The position numbers and the translations under genes are program-made. From Pedobacter helvus (lineage in GTDB: Bacteria > Bacteroidota > Bacteroidia > Sphingobacteriales > Sphingobacteriaceae), in assembly GCF_005925325.1 (NCBI RefSeq), contig NZ_SRMP01000001.1:124001-188000 (forward strand): a stretch of 64,000 nt of DNA, given 5' to 3'. The notes under the pieces are model-generated. The model was not told where the DNA came from. It did no database searches and saw only the letters and a list, made by a program, of their open reading frames with translations. Below are positions 10,601-18,815 of this stretch, in pieces (the first letter of the stretch is position 1; every line of letters starts with the position of its first letter).

Positions 10601-10738
10601 TGGCAGAGTTTCGTTCGTTACCTCGTCCCTAACCACGCCAGCTATTGTTCTAAGCTTTCCATCTTGTGAAAAAGCTTCCAAAAATCCGGCGGATAATGCG
10701 ACGATTACTAAAAGGATTTTGAATAATCTTACTTTCAT
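7640..10738 (-). CDS. susC-like: SusC/RagA-family TonB-linked outer-membrane glycan importer
   Basis: A 1032-residue protein: signal peptide (about 1-24), a CarboxypepD_reg-like domain (about 30-115; IAGVVRDEVTNETLPGITV), the SusC plug signature VTVGYGTQKKKEVTGAV, the plug domain (RIRGASSVNGSSQPLYIVDGV style) and a long beta-barrel ending in the aromatic/leucine C-terminus SYNFSLNINL. There is no STN domain, so it is not expected to signal through an anti-sigma factor. It imports oligosaccharides bound by the adjacent SusD using TonB energy. First gene of a six-gene operon; the intergenic region upstream carries palindromic sites likely bound by the LacI-type regulator encoded just beyond. 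Confidence 0.95.
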   Translation of the reverse strand: MKVRLFKILLVIVALSAGFLEAFSQDGKLRTIAGVVRDEVTNETLPGITVSVMATGKTVITDKDGKFKIDVSGENPILVFKSVGFTSQSIPVKGRNNFDVNLKQQLVSLNEVNVTVGYGTQKKKEVTGAVGSLSGDQLETHPMGDINTSLQGKIAGLQITSNSGEPGAGATVRIRGASSVNGSSQPLYIVDGVPINTETFAGGLNDDGSTFSPLADINPADIESIDFLKDGTASIYGSRASNGVILITTKSGRNAKKPTLRFSSNTSLAELSRTVGVLNAPQWRSAYIDAIYNSTGQMTTKVSVIDSLHPYYSKSIDWHEIMYRQAIQQKTDLSISGGSSDNSINYYLSAGYKDLNPIVRETDYGQATATAKVYYTFNKSISGSSSFNLSNTDYTRILTGLSGQSVVFQALSTMPVYNPYDPLSGQLIPLFEGSKPNPLAIAQLAANRIKRFRMFGNQDFKVWIAKNLRFTTNLGFDYENSDLSNFTPTSLLPQGQLSSSYLQTTKASSFINENTLTYKLNLKTDHTFNFLLGQSYQKFNRDNLDLVGRGLPDAQLTNVGAASVLSTYIQNISQNSLLSFFARANYDYKGKYLFSALIRRDGSSRFGADNRFGYFPAVSAGWRFSEETFFKKFQFLDEGKLRASFGITGNQSIGNYAGQGGYINNGSYLGQNAVILSGIPNPSLKWESTEHSNVGLELSFLKNRITFTGDAYLKKTRDLLFDVTVPGTTGVSTIPGNFGSLQNKGIEATLTTVNIVAPFKWASTLTFAYNRNKILSLPNGQDYRPNLFNMARVGEPVGVFYGLKKKGVYARDEDNVYKRDENTGVIIPYKQGSANGKIYKGGDMIWEDLNGDGIINDDDLQIIGDPNPDFTGGFANELSYKNFTFSFLFTYSFGADVFNELKRSLDSSPIDQNFSTDQLRRWRVQGDVTDIPRLVKTDPMLNYAVSDHFVEDASFVRLQNIALSYRLPKSILSKVKISGASLGISVSNLFTFGSYSGYDPEVSSSTNSLAGGVDRGAFPRTRSYNFSLNINL

Positions 10739-10903
10739 AATATAGTTATGTTAGTTACAAGGTTTAATGTTGCGCAACTATTCCATAAACCATTGAAGTT
10801 ACAAAAGCTTAAAGATGTTGCCATACTAGATTTTTTTGCTGAGTAGTTGAACCTTCTGATCAACCCATACGTGTTCATTTCTTTCATATTATTTTGTTTA
10901 GTT

Positions 10904-10923
10904 TATCGTGTACGTACACGATA
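10904..10923. promoter_or_regulatory. Perfect 20-bp palindrome, probable LacI-family operator
   Basis: The sequence TATCGTGTACGTACACGATA is its own reverse complement. LacI-family operators are centred palindromes of 14-20 bp with a central CG pair, which fits (core GTACGTAC). It lies 166 bp upstream of the susC start and downstream of the LacI-type gene. Binding by that regulator is inference from position and symmetry. Confidence 0.65.
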
Positions 10924-11059
10924 TTATTCAAATCAAATGCTTAATTCTTGTAATTTGATTTTAAATTTTATTTAGGTTAAAAACAATACAACGCAAACTC
11001 TCCTTTTAGGATCATTTCATTGCACATACAAAATATGGAGTACAGTTATATTTGGCTAA

Positions 11060-11075
11060 CGGTAACGTACACGAA
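11060..11075. promoter_or_regulatory. Second, imperfect operator-like site
   Basis: CGGTAACGTACACGAA matches the centre of the perfect palindrome at 10904-10923 in 13 of 16 positions, keeping the right half (ACGTACACGA) intact. Two sites about 155 bp apart would allow looping by a tetrameric LacI-type protein; that is inference. Confidence 0.4.
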
Positions 11076-11257
11076 AATAGGAATAATTATTTTACTTCCA
11101 AATTTTCAGAATAAAATTTTATGATTTTAAGGATTTACTTTATTTAAGGTGATCGTTTTAACCACAAATGCGCAGCTGTATTCTATTAGTTAATTGGAAT
11201 AAGTATGTGATATCTTTAGATAATTAAAAAAACGTCAACTGTACCAATTAAATTCTT

Positions 11258-11309
11258 GTTGGCGAGTACGCGTACAAGGGGCAATGCTCATGTTGTCGTC
11301 CCCGCCAAC
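11258..11309. repeat. Inverted repeat with GTACGCGTAC core in the left half
   Basis: GTTGGCG (11258-11264) and CGCCAAC (11303-11309) form a 7-bp outer stem, extended inside by GGGG (11277-11280) facing CCCC. The palindrome GTACGCGTAC (11266-11275) lies within. It sits about 80 bp downstream of the LacI-gene stop codon, so it may serve as the 3' end structure of that transcript, a third operator, or both. There is no following T-run, so an intrinsic terminator is not clear. Confidence 0.35.
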
Positions 11310-11387
11310 GTGTTAGCACCTTAATATTTTAAATAGCCTCTAGTATTAGTCATCTCGTTTAAAATCTGTTCATCTGTGGCTAAAAAA

Positions 11388-12449
11388 CTAATTACTATAA
11401 TATTGATAGTTTTCCCTGGTAATGATATCAATAGGCATAAATTGCTCTTTTTCTATTGATGTATTAAGGACTAGATGATCATAAAGGCTCATTATACCTT
11501 TATAGCCTTGCTCCTGAGGCTTTTGGCAAACGAGAAAATCGATGGTTTTGTTTTTAAGATAGTTGATGTTGTCCTCTAAAAAATCGTAACCTATTAATTT
11601 AATATCTTTGATGTTATTTTCTTCAAAATATTTAGCAACGGTAGAAACCCTAGAATTGGTTACGAACACCACATCATATTTATCTTTGGCTAATTGCTCA
11701 TTTAGTTTCTGTTGGATATGGGCATATCCAGTTTGTTGAATATCAATTTTAGTTAACTCGTTAGTACTGCCATTTTGCTCAAAGTAATTTCTAAAACCTT
11801 CTTCCTTACGTAGCAGGTGATGGTGTAAATCTATCTCTTTTGAAATATTAACGATTAGTGTTTTCTTCTTAGCCGGCGAAAGGTAATTAACGATATGTGC
11901 CGATAAATAACCACTTTGGTACAAATTAGGACCAATGTAGCACAAGTTATTGTGACCAGGAATATCTGAGTTGATAAATACTAAAGGGATTTTCTTCTCC
12001 TTGCACCCTTCGATAAAAGCGATACTTTCGTCTTCAAACATCGGAGCCAAAAGTATACCGTCAAATTCACCTGCTTTAATTTTTGTAGCACCTTCTTTAA
12101 AAGTTCCTTTATCGTTTTGATCAAAAAAGAAAGTGATTACTTCAATACCAAAATCTTTGATCTCTGCTGCCGCTTGTAAGATCCCGTTTAATGGCGCTTC
12201 CCAATACTTGGTTTCATCAGATACTTTCGGGATTAATGTAGCGAAACGAAGTTTTTTCTTTGAAGCTAACCTTCTTGCAAAAATGTTGGGCTGGTAATTT
12301 AATTCTTCAATAATCTTCAGGATTTTAGCTTTGGTTTTGTCAGACACACCTACCCTATTGTTCAACACTCTATCTACTGTTCCGATAGATACATTGGCCA
12401 AACGGGCAATTTCTTTTACACCTACAGTTCCTGAATTCTTCTTTTCCAT
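11388..12449 (-). CDS. LacI/PurR-family transcriptional regulator
   Basis: I start at the ATG at 12449 (353 residues) because the helix-turn-helix follows immediately: VKEIARLANVSIGTVDRVLNNRVGVSDKTKAKIL. The frame is open further upstream, but that stretch overlaps the efflux-operon terminator and lacks family similarity. Residues about 65-340 form a type-1 periplasmic-binding-like effector domain (FATLIPKVSDETKYWEAP, GILLAPMFEDE, KLIGYDFLEDN), the subgroup seen with sugar ligands. It lies directly upstream of the susC operon on the same strand, with palindromes in between, so it probably controls that operon in response to a sugar. A TAGTTTTG box at 12463-12456 is so close to the start that its role is uncertain. 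Confidence 0.9.
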   Translation of the reverse strand: MEKKNSGTVGVKEIARLANVSIGTVDRVLNNRVGVSDKTKAKILKIIEELNYQPNIFARRLASKKKLRFATLIPKVSDETKYWEAPLNGILQAAAEIKDFGIEVITFFFDQNDKGTFKEGATKIKAGEFDGILLAPMFEDESIAFIEGCKEKKIPLVFINSDIPGHNNLCYIGPNLYQSGYLSAHIVNYLSPAKKKTLIVNISKEIDLHHHLLRKEEGFRNYFEQNGSTNELTKIDIQQTGYAHIQQKLNEQLAKDKYDVVFVTNSRVSTVAKYFEENNIKDIKLIGYDFLEDNINYLKNKTIDFLVCQKPQEQGYKGIMSLYDHLVLNTSIEKEQFMPIDIITRENYQYYSN

Positions 12450-12538
12450 CTTTAACAAAACTAATAAAAAGTTTAATGGATGTACAAAGTACAAAGTAAA
12501 AAGGTTCTCTGGCTTAACGCCTATTTCAAATAGAAAAC

Positions 12539-12564
12539 GGCCAAACCACATCCATGGTTCGGCC
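12539..12564 (-). terminator. Intrinsic terminator of the RND efflux operon
   Basis: On the minus strand a 10-bp stem (GGCCGAACCA paired with TGGTTTGGCC, one G-T pair) with a short loop is followed by GTTTTC. It lies 43 bp after the stop of the outer-membrane factor gene and before the LacI-type gene, separating the two transcripts. Confidence 0.65.
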
Positions 12565-12606
12565 GTTAAACCAACTGTATATTTACCTAAACAAACTATG
12601 GAAAGA

Positions 12607-14019
12607 CTATTCTACTCCGCCACCAAGTGCTCTGTAAAGCTCTATCTTGGCATCGTATTTTTCTTTTTGGATGGAAACCACATCCAATTCGTTTTGCAGC
12701 GCATTGTTTTGAGCCGTAATTACTTCTAAATAAGTAGACATGCCAGCTTTATACAATAGTATTGCATTTTTTACTCCTTTAGTTAAAGCTGCCTTCTTCT
12801 CGCCTACCAATACCAAGCGCTCATTGGCAAACTTGTTTTTCACCATGGCATCAGACACCTCTCCAACTGCTACCATCATCGACTGGCGGAATTGCTCTGC
12901 TGATTTTTCTTGCTCCAGTTTAGCCACTTCATAAGCAGTTCTTAAGGTCTTCTTCCTAAAGATCGGTTGTGCAATGTTACCTGCAATGTTTTTCACCAAC
13001 GAACCTGGTAAATCGAACCAGTTATTGAACTGAAATGAATTAGCACCGATAGATGGTGTAATACTCAAGGTCGGATACATCGCAGCTTTTGATAAACCTG
13101 TATTTGCATTAGCCGCAACAATGGCAAACTCTGCCGCTTTTAAATCTGGTCTACGACTTAACAGTTTAGCAGGTACTCCATCAGGAAAAACATCGCTTAA
13201 ATCATCTTGATGAAAAGCTTCGTTTCTGGCAATGTCTTTAGGGTAATCGCCACATAAAATACTCAAGGCGTTTTCTTGCACGGCGATGTTTTGCTTAGCT
13301 AAAGGCACCAACAACTCCGCGGTTTTCTTTTGTGCAACAGCTTGTTCAACTGCTAAAGAATTTACCTGAGCTGCATTGTACTGTAATTTGATCATTCTCA
13401 AAGTGCTATCGCTCAACGTAATGTTACGCTCTGCTACGCGAAGTTGTTCATCTAACGAAAGTAAATTGTAGTAAGCCTGTGCTACCTGCGCAATAATCCT
13501 CGTTTTTAAGGCACTTAAGTTTTCCTTTTGTGCGAAATAATTAGCTCTAGCAGCATCTTTCTGCATTTTTGCTTTACCCCAAATGTCTGCTTCCCAAGAT
13601 AAGGATAGTGTAGCCGTGTAGTCGTCCATGTAGCTGGTACCTACAAACTGCTGACTTAAAGAGCCATTTAATGAATTTTTTGACTGATAAACTCTACCGG
13701 CACTTACGCTCAAATCTAAAGTTGGTAGCAGACCTAATTTCGCTTGTTTAAACGAAAGATCTAACTGTTCCATGTTTAGCATCGCTACCGAAACGTCTTT
13801 GTTTTTCTCTAAAGCTTGGTTGATCAGTGTTACCAATTGTTGGTCCTTAAAGAAAGTACGCCAAGGCAACAGCACTGTATCGCCTGTTACAGCTACCGGA
13901 TTACGGTAAGCTTCTGGCAATGCCAAATCTGGGCGTTGGTACTTTTTACCCACGGCACAGGATGCTACCGTTAGCGACATCACTGTACCAATTATAATAT
14001 GATTGAAACCTAATTTCAT
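12607..14019 (-). CDS. RND efflux outer-membrane factor, NodT/OprM family lipoprotein
   Basis: A 470-residue TolC-family protein with lipoprotein signal (VASC, C21) and the typical start GKKYQRPDLALPEAYRN. Internal duplicated coiled-coil/beta elements are visible: LSWEADIWGKAKMQKDAARA, AQAYYNLLSLDEQL, RRPDLKAAEFAIVAANANTG and LYKAGMSTYLEVITAQNNAL. It forms the outer-membrane channel of the tripartite pump encoded just upstream (87-bp gap after the pump gene). Third gene of the operon, ending before a terminator at 12539-12564. Confidence 0.95.
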   Translation of the reverse strand: MKLGFNHIIIGTVMSLTVASCAVGKKYQRPDLALPEAYRNPVAVTGDTVLLPWRTFFKDQQLVTLINQALEKNKDVSVAMLNMEQLDLSFKQAKLGLLPTLDLSVSAGRVYQSKNSLNGSLSQQFVGTSYMDDYTATLSLSWEADIWGKAKMQKDAARANYFAQKENLSALKTRIIAQVAQAYYNLLSLDEQLRVAERNITLSDSTLRMIKLQYNAAQVNSLAVEQAVAQKKTAELLVPLAKQNIAVQENALSILCGDYPKDIARNEAFHQDDLSDVFPDGVPAKLLSRRPDLKAAEFAIVAANANTGLSKAAMYPTLSITPSIGANSFQFNNWFDLPGSLVKNIAGNIAQPIFRKKTLRTAYEVAKLEQEKSAEQFRQSMMVAVGEVSDAMVKNKFANERLVLVGEKKAALTKGVKNAILLYKAGMSTYLEVITAQNNALQNELDVVSIQKEKYDAKIELYRALGGGVE

Positions 14020-14106
14020 ATGTGTATCATGATATTTTTTAAAAGGTCATACAGAATAGCCATGTTCTTCCTTGATATTGTATTTAGGAAACATGACTAT
14101 CCACAA

Positions 14107-17100
14107 TTAATGATTTAATTCAGGTTGAGTTTGCACACGTTTTCCCGAAACCTTTTCTTGTAAAAATTGAAACAGCATGTACAACAATGGAATGACGAAC
14201 ACGCCGAAAATTACCCCGGTCAACATCCCCATAGCCGCACCTGTACTGATTGAGCGGTTACCCATTGCAGAACCTCCAGTTGCAATCATCAAAGGGATCA
14301 TACCTACAATAAATGCTAGGGAAGTCATAATGATGGGACGTAACCTTGATTTAGCTCCTTCTATTGCTGCTTCTTTAATGGATAAACCTGATGCTCTACG
14401 TTGCACCGCAAACTCCACAATCAAAATGGCGTTCTTCGCCAGCAAACCAACAAGCATGATCAATCCTACCTGTACGTAAATGTTGTTATCTAAACCAATG
14501 GCTTTGATGGCTGCAAAAGCTCCCAATACCCCAGTTGGAATAGATAATAGTACTGCCAATGGCAATAAATAACTTTCGTACTGGGCTGCTAACAAGAAGT
14601 ACACGAACAATAGACAAAGCGATAGAATAACCATGGTTTGTGCTCCAGAAGATTTTTCCTCTAAACTTAAACCTGTCCATTCGTAACCATAATCTGCTGG
14701 CAATTTGCTCAATACGTTCTGTTCAATGTTATCCATGATATCGCCGCTACTTGAACCTGGTAAAGGCATTACGTTAATGGTTAAAGCGTTGTACAGGTTA
14801 TACCTACTCATCGACTCTGGACCGTAAACTTTATTCAAGGTTACCAATCCTTTAACTGGCACCATCTGACCTAAATCGTTTCTCACAAATATCTCGTTAA
14901 AAGCATCTTCATCAGTCCTAAAAATACCGTCTGCTTTGATGCTCACTCTATAGAACTTTCCAAATCTGGTAAAATTCAAACTTTGGTCGCCAGAGAAATA
15001 CATCTGAATGGTTTGCATGATGTCGTTAACGCTCAATCCCATTTGGGCAGCTTTATCTTCATCAACCTCTAACTCAAACTGAGGGAAATCTGCTCTGAAA
15101 GTAGTGTAAGCATATTGCACACCTGGTTGTTGCATCATCTGCCCCATTACCTTATCAGCCATTGCTTTTAAAGAAGCAGCATCTTTACCAGATTTATCTT
15201 GCAATACCACTTCGGCACCGTTAGCTACACCGTATCCTTCTACTGGAGGCATCCTAAATACCATTACCGAACCTTCCTTAATTTTTGCCAACTCGGCAGA
15301 AAGATTCGCTGTAATCACATCAATATCCTGGATAGCGCCACGATCTTTCTTATCCTTCAGTTTTACGAAACCTAAACCATAAGCTGGACTGGCACTGTTC
15401 GATAAAATGTTGAAACCTGTGATATTCGCTACTGTTTTTACCGCTTCGTTATCTTTGAAGATCTTATCGATTTTTCTAGCAACTGCCGTAGTTCTATCTA
15501 AAGCTGTACCTGGAGGCATACTCAAACTAAACACCATGAAACTATCATCTTCCATTGGCACAAAGCTTTTAGGGGTGCTCATCATCAAGAAAATAGCAAC
15601 TGCACTTATTGCCACTGTTAAGCCAGCTCCTAACCATTTCTTTTTAATCAAGAAACGTAAACCTTTAATGTACTTATTGGTCAAATTATCGAAACCTGCA
15701 TTAAAAGCCGTGAAGAAACGCTTGCTAAAACCTTTTTTAGTAGGCTGATTTCCGTGTTCGTGACCATGCTCGTTTTTCAATAACAACGCACAAAGTGCAG
15801 GTGTTAAAGTCAAAGCATTTACTGCCGAGATGATGATCGCGATAGCTAAGGTATAGGCAAATTGCTTGTAGAAAATACCCGACGAACCGGTCATAAATCC
15901 GATAGGAATAAATACCGCCGACATTACCAAGGTGATAGAGATTACCGCTCCGGTAATTTCGCCCATGGCACTGTGTGTAGCTTCCTTTCCAGAAAGATTA
16001 GAACCTTCCATTTTACTATGCACGGCTTCTACCACTACAATGGCATCATCTACCACAATACCAATGGCCAATACCAAGGCAAATAAAGTAAGGATGTTGA
16101 TGGTAAAACCGAAGACCAGCAAGAAAAAGAACGTACCAATAATAGCCACTGGAACTGCAATAGCAGGAATAATCGTAGAACGGAAATCTTGCAAGAACAA
16201 GAACACCACAATGAACACTAAAATAAAAGCTTCTATTAAGGTAGATTTTACCTGATTAGTTGCTTCATCCAAACGCTCTTTGGTACTCATCAGCTTACTA
16301 TAGCCAATTCCTGGAGGGAAAGACTTTGCAGCTTTCTCTAACTCGGCATTTACACCAATTTCTATCGCATTCGCATTAGAACCCGTAGTTTGCATAATGG
16401 CTGCAGTTACTGCGTTTCTTCCGTTAGAAGTACCGTTACCGCCATAATAGATCGAGCCAAACTCGATACGAGCAATGTCTTTCAAACGAACAAGTTCACC
16501 ACCTACACGTTTAACAACAATATTTTCATACTCGGAAGTTTGGTTCTTTTTACCCTTGTAACGCATTACATATTCCAAAGGTGCATCAGACTCTGCCCCC
16601 AGTTTTCCTGGAGCAGCCTCCACACTTTGGCGTGCAATTGCGGCATTTACATCAGCAGGGATCAAGCTATAGTTAGCCATCTTTTGCGGATTAAGCCAAA
16701 CCCTTACCGAGTAATCTTTTGCGCCAAACATCTGCACCTGTCCAACCCCGGGTACCCGTTTCAATTGTGGAACAAGGTTGATGCTCATGTAATTCTGCAA
16801 GAACAACTCATCATATTTCTTATTGTCTTCGGTAAAAACATCGAACACCATGATCATACTATTCTGCTGCTTCGAGGTCGTTAATCCCATCTGAATTACC
16901 TCTTGCGGCAAAATCGGCGTAGCTTGTTGTACCCTATTTTGTACATTTACAGCAGCCTGATCGGCATTTACGCCCTGCTTAAAAATTACAGTGATAGAGA
17001 ATGAACCATCATTACTTGCAGTAGATTTAATGTACTCCATTTGCTCTACCCCGTTAATCTGTTCTTCTAAAGGCGTTACCACCGAACGGATTACCGACTC

Positions 17101-17262
17101 ACTGTTACCTCCCGGATAACTTCCGGTAACGGTAACCGTTGGCGGAGAAATGTCGGGGAACCTAGTTACTGGCAATCTCGTTAATCCGATGATACCGAGG
17201 ATCAGTAACACCACAGAGATTACCGTGGCCAGTACTGGCCTATCTATGATTTTCTTTAACAT
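14107..17262 (-). CDS. RND multidrug efflux inner-membrane pump (HAE1/AcrB type)
   Basis: A full-length 1051-residue RND transporter. Start MLKKIIDRPVLATVISVVLL is TM1, followed by VTRFPDISPPTVTVTGSYPG, the TM4 motif AIGIVVDDAIVVVEA with the paired proton-relay aspartates, the GIFYKQFAYTLAIAI and LLAKNAILIVEFAVQRR segments (relay lysine in TM10), and the C-terminal MLTGVIFGVFVIPLLYMLF. It exports hydrophobic compounds by proton antiport, with the adaptor encoded 30 bp upstream and the channel downstream. A histidine-rich insert (EHGHEHGNQP) lies in the cytoplasmic segment near residue 500. The drug or metabolite substrate cannot be told from sequence. Confidence 0.96.
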   Translation of the reverse strand: MLKKIIDRPVLATVISVVLLILGIIGLTRLPVTRFPDISPPTVTVTGSYPGGNSESVIRSVVTPLEEQINGVEQMEYIKSTASNDGSFSITVIFKQGVNADQAAVNVQNRVQQATPILPQEVIQMGLTTSKQQNSMIMVFDVFTEDNKKYDELFLQNYMSINLVPQLKRVPGVGQVQMFGAKDYSVRVWLNPQKMANYSLIPADVNAAIARQSVEAAPGKLGAESDAPLEYVMRYKGKKNQTSEYENIVVKRVGGELVRLKDIARIEFGSIYYGGNGTSNGRNAVTAAIMQTTGSNANAIEIGVNAELEKAAKSFPPGIGYSKLMSTKERLDEATNQVKSTLIEAFILVFIVVFLFLQDFRSTIIPAIAVPVAIIGTFFFLLVFGFTINILTLFALVLAIGIVVDDAIVVVEAVHSKMEGSNLSGKEATHSAMGEITGAVISITLVMSAVFIPIGFMTGSSGIFYKQFAYTLAIAIIISAVNALTLTPALCALLLKNEHGHEHGNQPTKKGFSKRFFTAFNAGFDNLTNKYIKGLRFLIKKKWLGAGLTVAISAVAIFLMMSTPKSFVPMEDDSFMVFSLSMPPGTALDRTTAVARKIDKIFKDNEAVKTVANITGFNILSNSASPAYGLGFVKLKDKKDRGAIQDIDVITANLSAELAKIKEGSVMVFRMPPVEGYGVANGAEVVLQDKSGKDAASLKAMADKVMGQMMQQPGVQYAYTTFRADFPQFELEVDEDKAAQMGLSVNDIMQTIQMYFSGDQSLNFTRFGKFYRVSIKADGIFRTDEDAFNEIFVRNDLGQMVPVKGLVTLNKVYGPESMSRYNLYNALTINVMPLPGSSSGDIMDNIEQNVLSKLPADYGYEWTGLSLEEKSSGAQTMVILSLCLLFVYFLLAAQYESYLLPLAVLLSIPTGVLGAFAAIKAIGLDNNIYVQVGLIMLVGLLAKNAILIVEFAVQRRASGLSIKEAAIEGAKSRLRPIIMTSLAFIVGMIPLMIATGGSAMGNRSISTGAAMGMLTGVIFGVFVIPLLYMLFQFLQEKVSGKRVQTQPELNH

Positions 17263-17292
17263 AAAATTCTTTTAAAACGATGTAATTTTAGA

Positions 17293-18411
17293 TTACTGTT
17301 TTACCATTGTTGGTACTACTTTTAATCCTTCCGCTAGTGCATCAATACTATTGACCGCAATTTTTTCGCCTTTGGCAACACCAGATTTAACGATGTATTT
17401 ATCTCCAGATCTGCCTGTGATTTCAATGGCTTTCATTGCTACTTTGCTGCTATCTGCCAAAGCAAAAACGAAGAATTTATCTTGCACGTCCTTCACGCTA
17501 GCCATAGGCACAGTTAGTACTGCTTTTACTTGTTTGCTAACGATAATGCGACCAGCACCACCAGAACGTAAAAGCTTATCAGGATTTGGAAAAACTGCCT
17601 TTAAAGCGATACTACCTGTACTACGTTCGATGTTACCACTGGCCAATTCCAACTTTCCTTTGTGAGCATAAGTCTCACCATCGGCAGTTACTAAACTCAC
17701 TGAATTCATACCTGCATCTACTTTACGATCTTTATTGAAGGCAATGAAATCAGCCTCGCTCATAGAGAAATAAACAAATACCTGATCAATCTCCGAAAGT
17801 GTAGTTAAAGGTGTAGCATCGGCAGGTGTTACCAAGTTACCGATACGATTAGGAATTCTACCGATGTAACCACTTACTGGCGCTTTAATTATGGCAAAAT
17901 CTGCGTTGATTTGCGATGAACCTAAAGCCGCTTTCGCCTGCGCCACTTGTGCTGTAGCCGCTTCATAGTTTGCTTCTGCAGTTTTCAACTGGATATCAGA
18001 AACTACTTTCTCTGCCACCAATGGCTTAATTTTCTCAACTTCAATTTTTGCAGTAGCTTGTGCTGCCAAGGCAGATTTTAAAGTAGCCTGACTGTTGTTT
18101 ACCTGCTCGTTAAAAACATCGCCCTTAATTCTAAATAGTGATTGTCCTTTCTTTACGTAATCACCTTCTTTCACGTAAATTGCTTCTAAGTAACCAGATA
18201 CTTGCGCCTTCACTTCTACGTTTACCGTACCTTCAATCATCCCCGGGTAGCGTTTTTCTATTGCAGCATCAGTTAGATCGAGTGTAATAAAGTCAGTATT
18301 AACAGGCTGCGCTTCATATCCTTGCGGTGCTTGTCCGCAAGCAGCAAACATTAACGACACCGCTAGGATAAGCCAAAATGCGCCTTTCTCATTTTTATGT
18401 TTTTGTACCAT
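17293..18411 (-). CDS. RND efflux periplasmic adaptor (membrane fusion protein) lipoprotein
   Basis: I prefer the ATG at 18411 (372 residues) over the in-frame ATG at 18450, because it places a standard lipoprotein signal with lipobox FAAC (C25). Domains run in the usual adaptor order: a lipoyl half with VEVKAQVSGYLEAIYVKEGD, a coiled-coil hairpin rich in alanine (AALAAQATAKIEVEK to ATAQVAQAKAALG), the second lipoyl half FAIIKAPVSGYIGRIPNRIG, a beta-barrel and the membrane-proximal domain. It links the pump to the outer-membrane channel. First gene of the operon; no dedicated repressor gene is adjacent. Confidence 0.94.
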   Translation of the reverse strand: MVQKHKNEKGAFWLILAVSLMFAACGQAPQGYEAQPVNTDFITLDLTDAAIEKRYPGMIEGTVNVEVKAQVSGYLEAIYVKEGDYVKKGQSLFRIKGDVFNEQVNNSQATLKSALAAQATAKIEVEKIKPLVAEKVVSDIQLKTAEANYEAATAQVAQAKAALGSSQINADFAIIKAPVSGYIGRIPNRIGNLVTPADATPLTTLSEIDQVFVYFSMSEADFIAFNKDRKVDAGMNSVSLVTADGETYAHKGKLELASGNIERSTGSIALKAVFPNPDKLLRSGGAGRIIVSKQVKAVLTVPMASVKDVQDKFFVFALADSSKVAMKAIEITGRSGDKYIVKSGVAKGEKIAVNSIDALAEGLKVVPTMVKQ

Positions 18412-18815
18412 TTCTAATAAAATTTCAATGCAAAAGAAATACATTTTCAAACCGTTTTTAGCGGCTAAATGGCTGAACTGGATAAATCAGCATCCGAAAT
18501 GAAAATACAGCGACCTCAAACGTAAAATCAGTACTGAAATGGCAAAAAAGGCTATAATCTCGCTTATTCTTACACATTTTTTTAGTCGACGTTTCAGTAA
18601 ATAGACGTCTCCATTTGAGAGGCTATTTTATCCGTTTGGGAAAGTTTAAATCTAAATCGCAGGATCACTATTTTAATTTTACGGTAACAAATAATTTTTC
18701 AGTTATTTCTATTTGTTCTGTTTTAGTTTTAATCATTTACACACAAATTAAAACCGCTGCATTAATTGCTGGCGATTTTTAAGTCATTCTAACCATCTCA
18801 AAAACCCATTAGATC
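18412..18815. other. Divergent intergenic region, efflux adaptor / universal stress protein
   Basis: A 404-bp AT-rich region between two divergent genes that must hold promoters for both. I see no gene, RNA structure or strong inverted repeat. A TAGTTTTA box (18724-18731) resembles a -7 element for the stress-protein gene but lacks a convincing -33 partner. Confidence 0.4.

Larger units (their letters stand above)
10739..11387. other. Regulatory intergenic region between LacI gene and susC
   Basis: This 649-bp stretch lies between the end of the regulator gene and the start of susC, both on the minus strand. It has no convincing gene. It contains a 20-bp perfect palindrome (10904-10923), a related imperfect site (11060-11075), a third GTAC-type core (11266-11275) inside a GC-richer inverted repeat (11258-11309), and otherwise very AT-rich sequence. 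I could not place a clear TAnnTTTG promoter for susC; the region between the main palindrome and susC leaves about 165 nt for a 5' leader. Confidence 0.6.

Noticed and set aside
12450..12551. Longer N-terminus for the LacI-type regulator
   Set aside because: It would extend over the efflux-operon terminator and add 34 residues before the helix-turn-helix, unlike the family.
14107..17262. Histidine-rich insert of the RND pump as a sign of metal export
   Set aside because: Overall motifs fit the HAE1 drug type and not the CusA/HME type; the short EHGHEHG segment alone is weak evidence.
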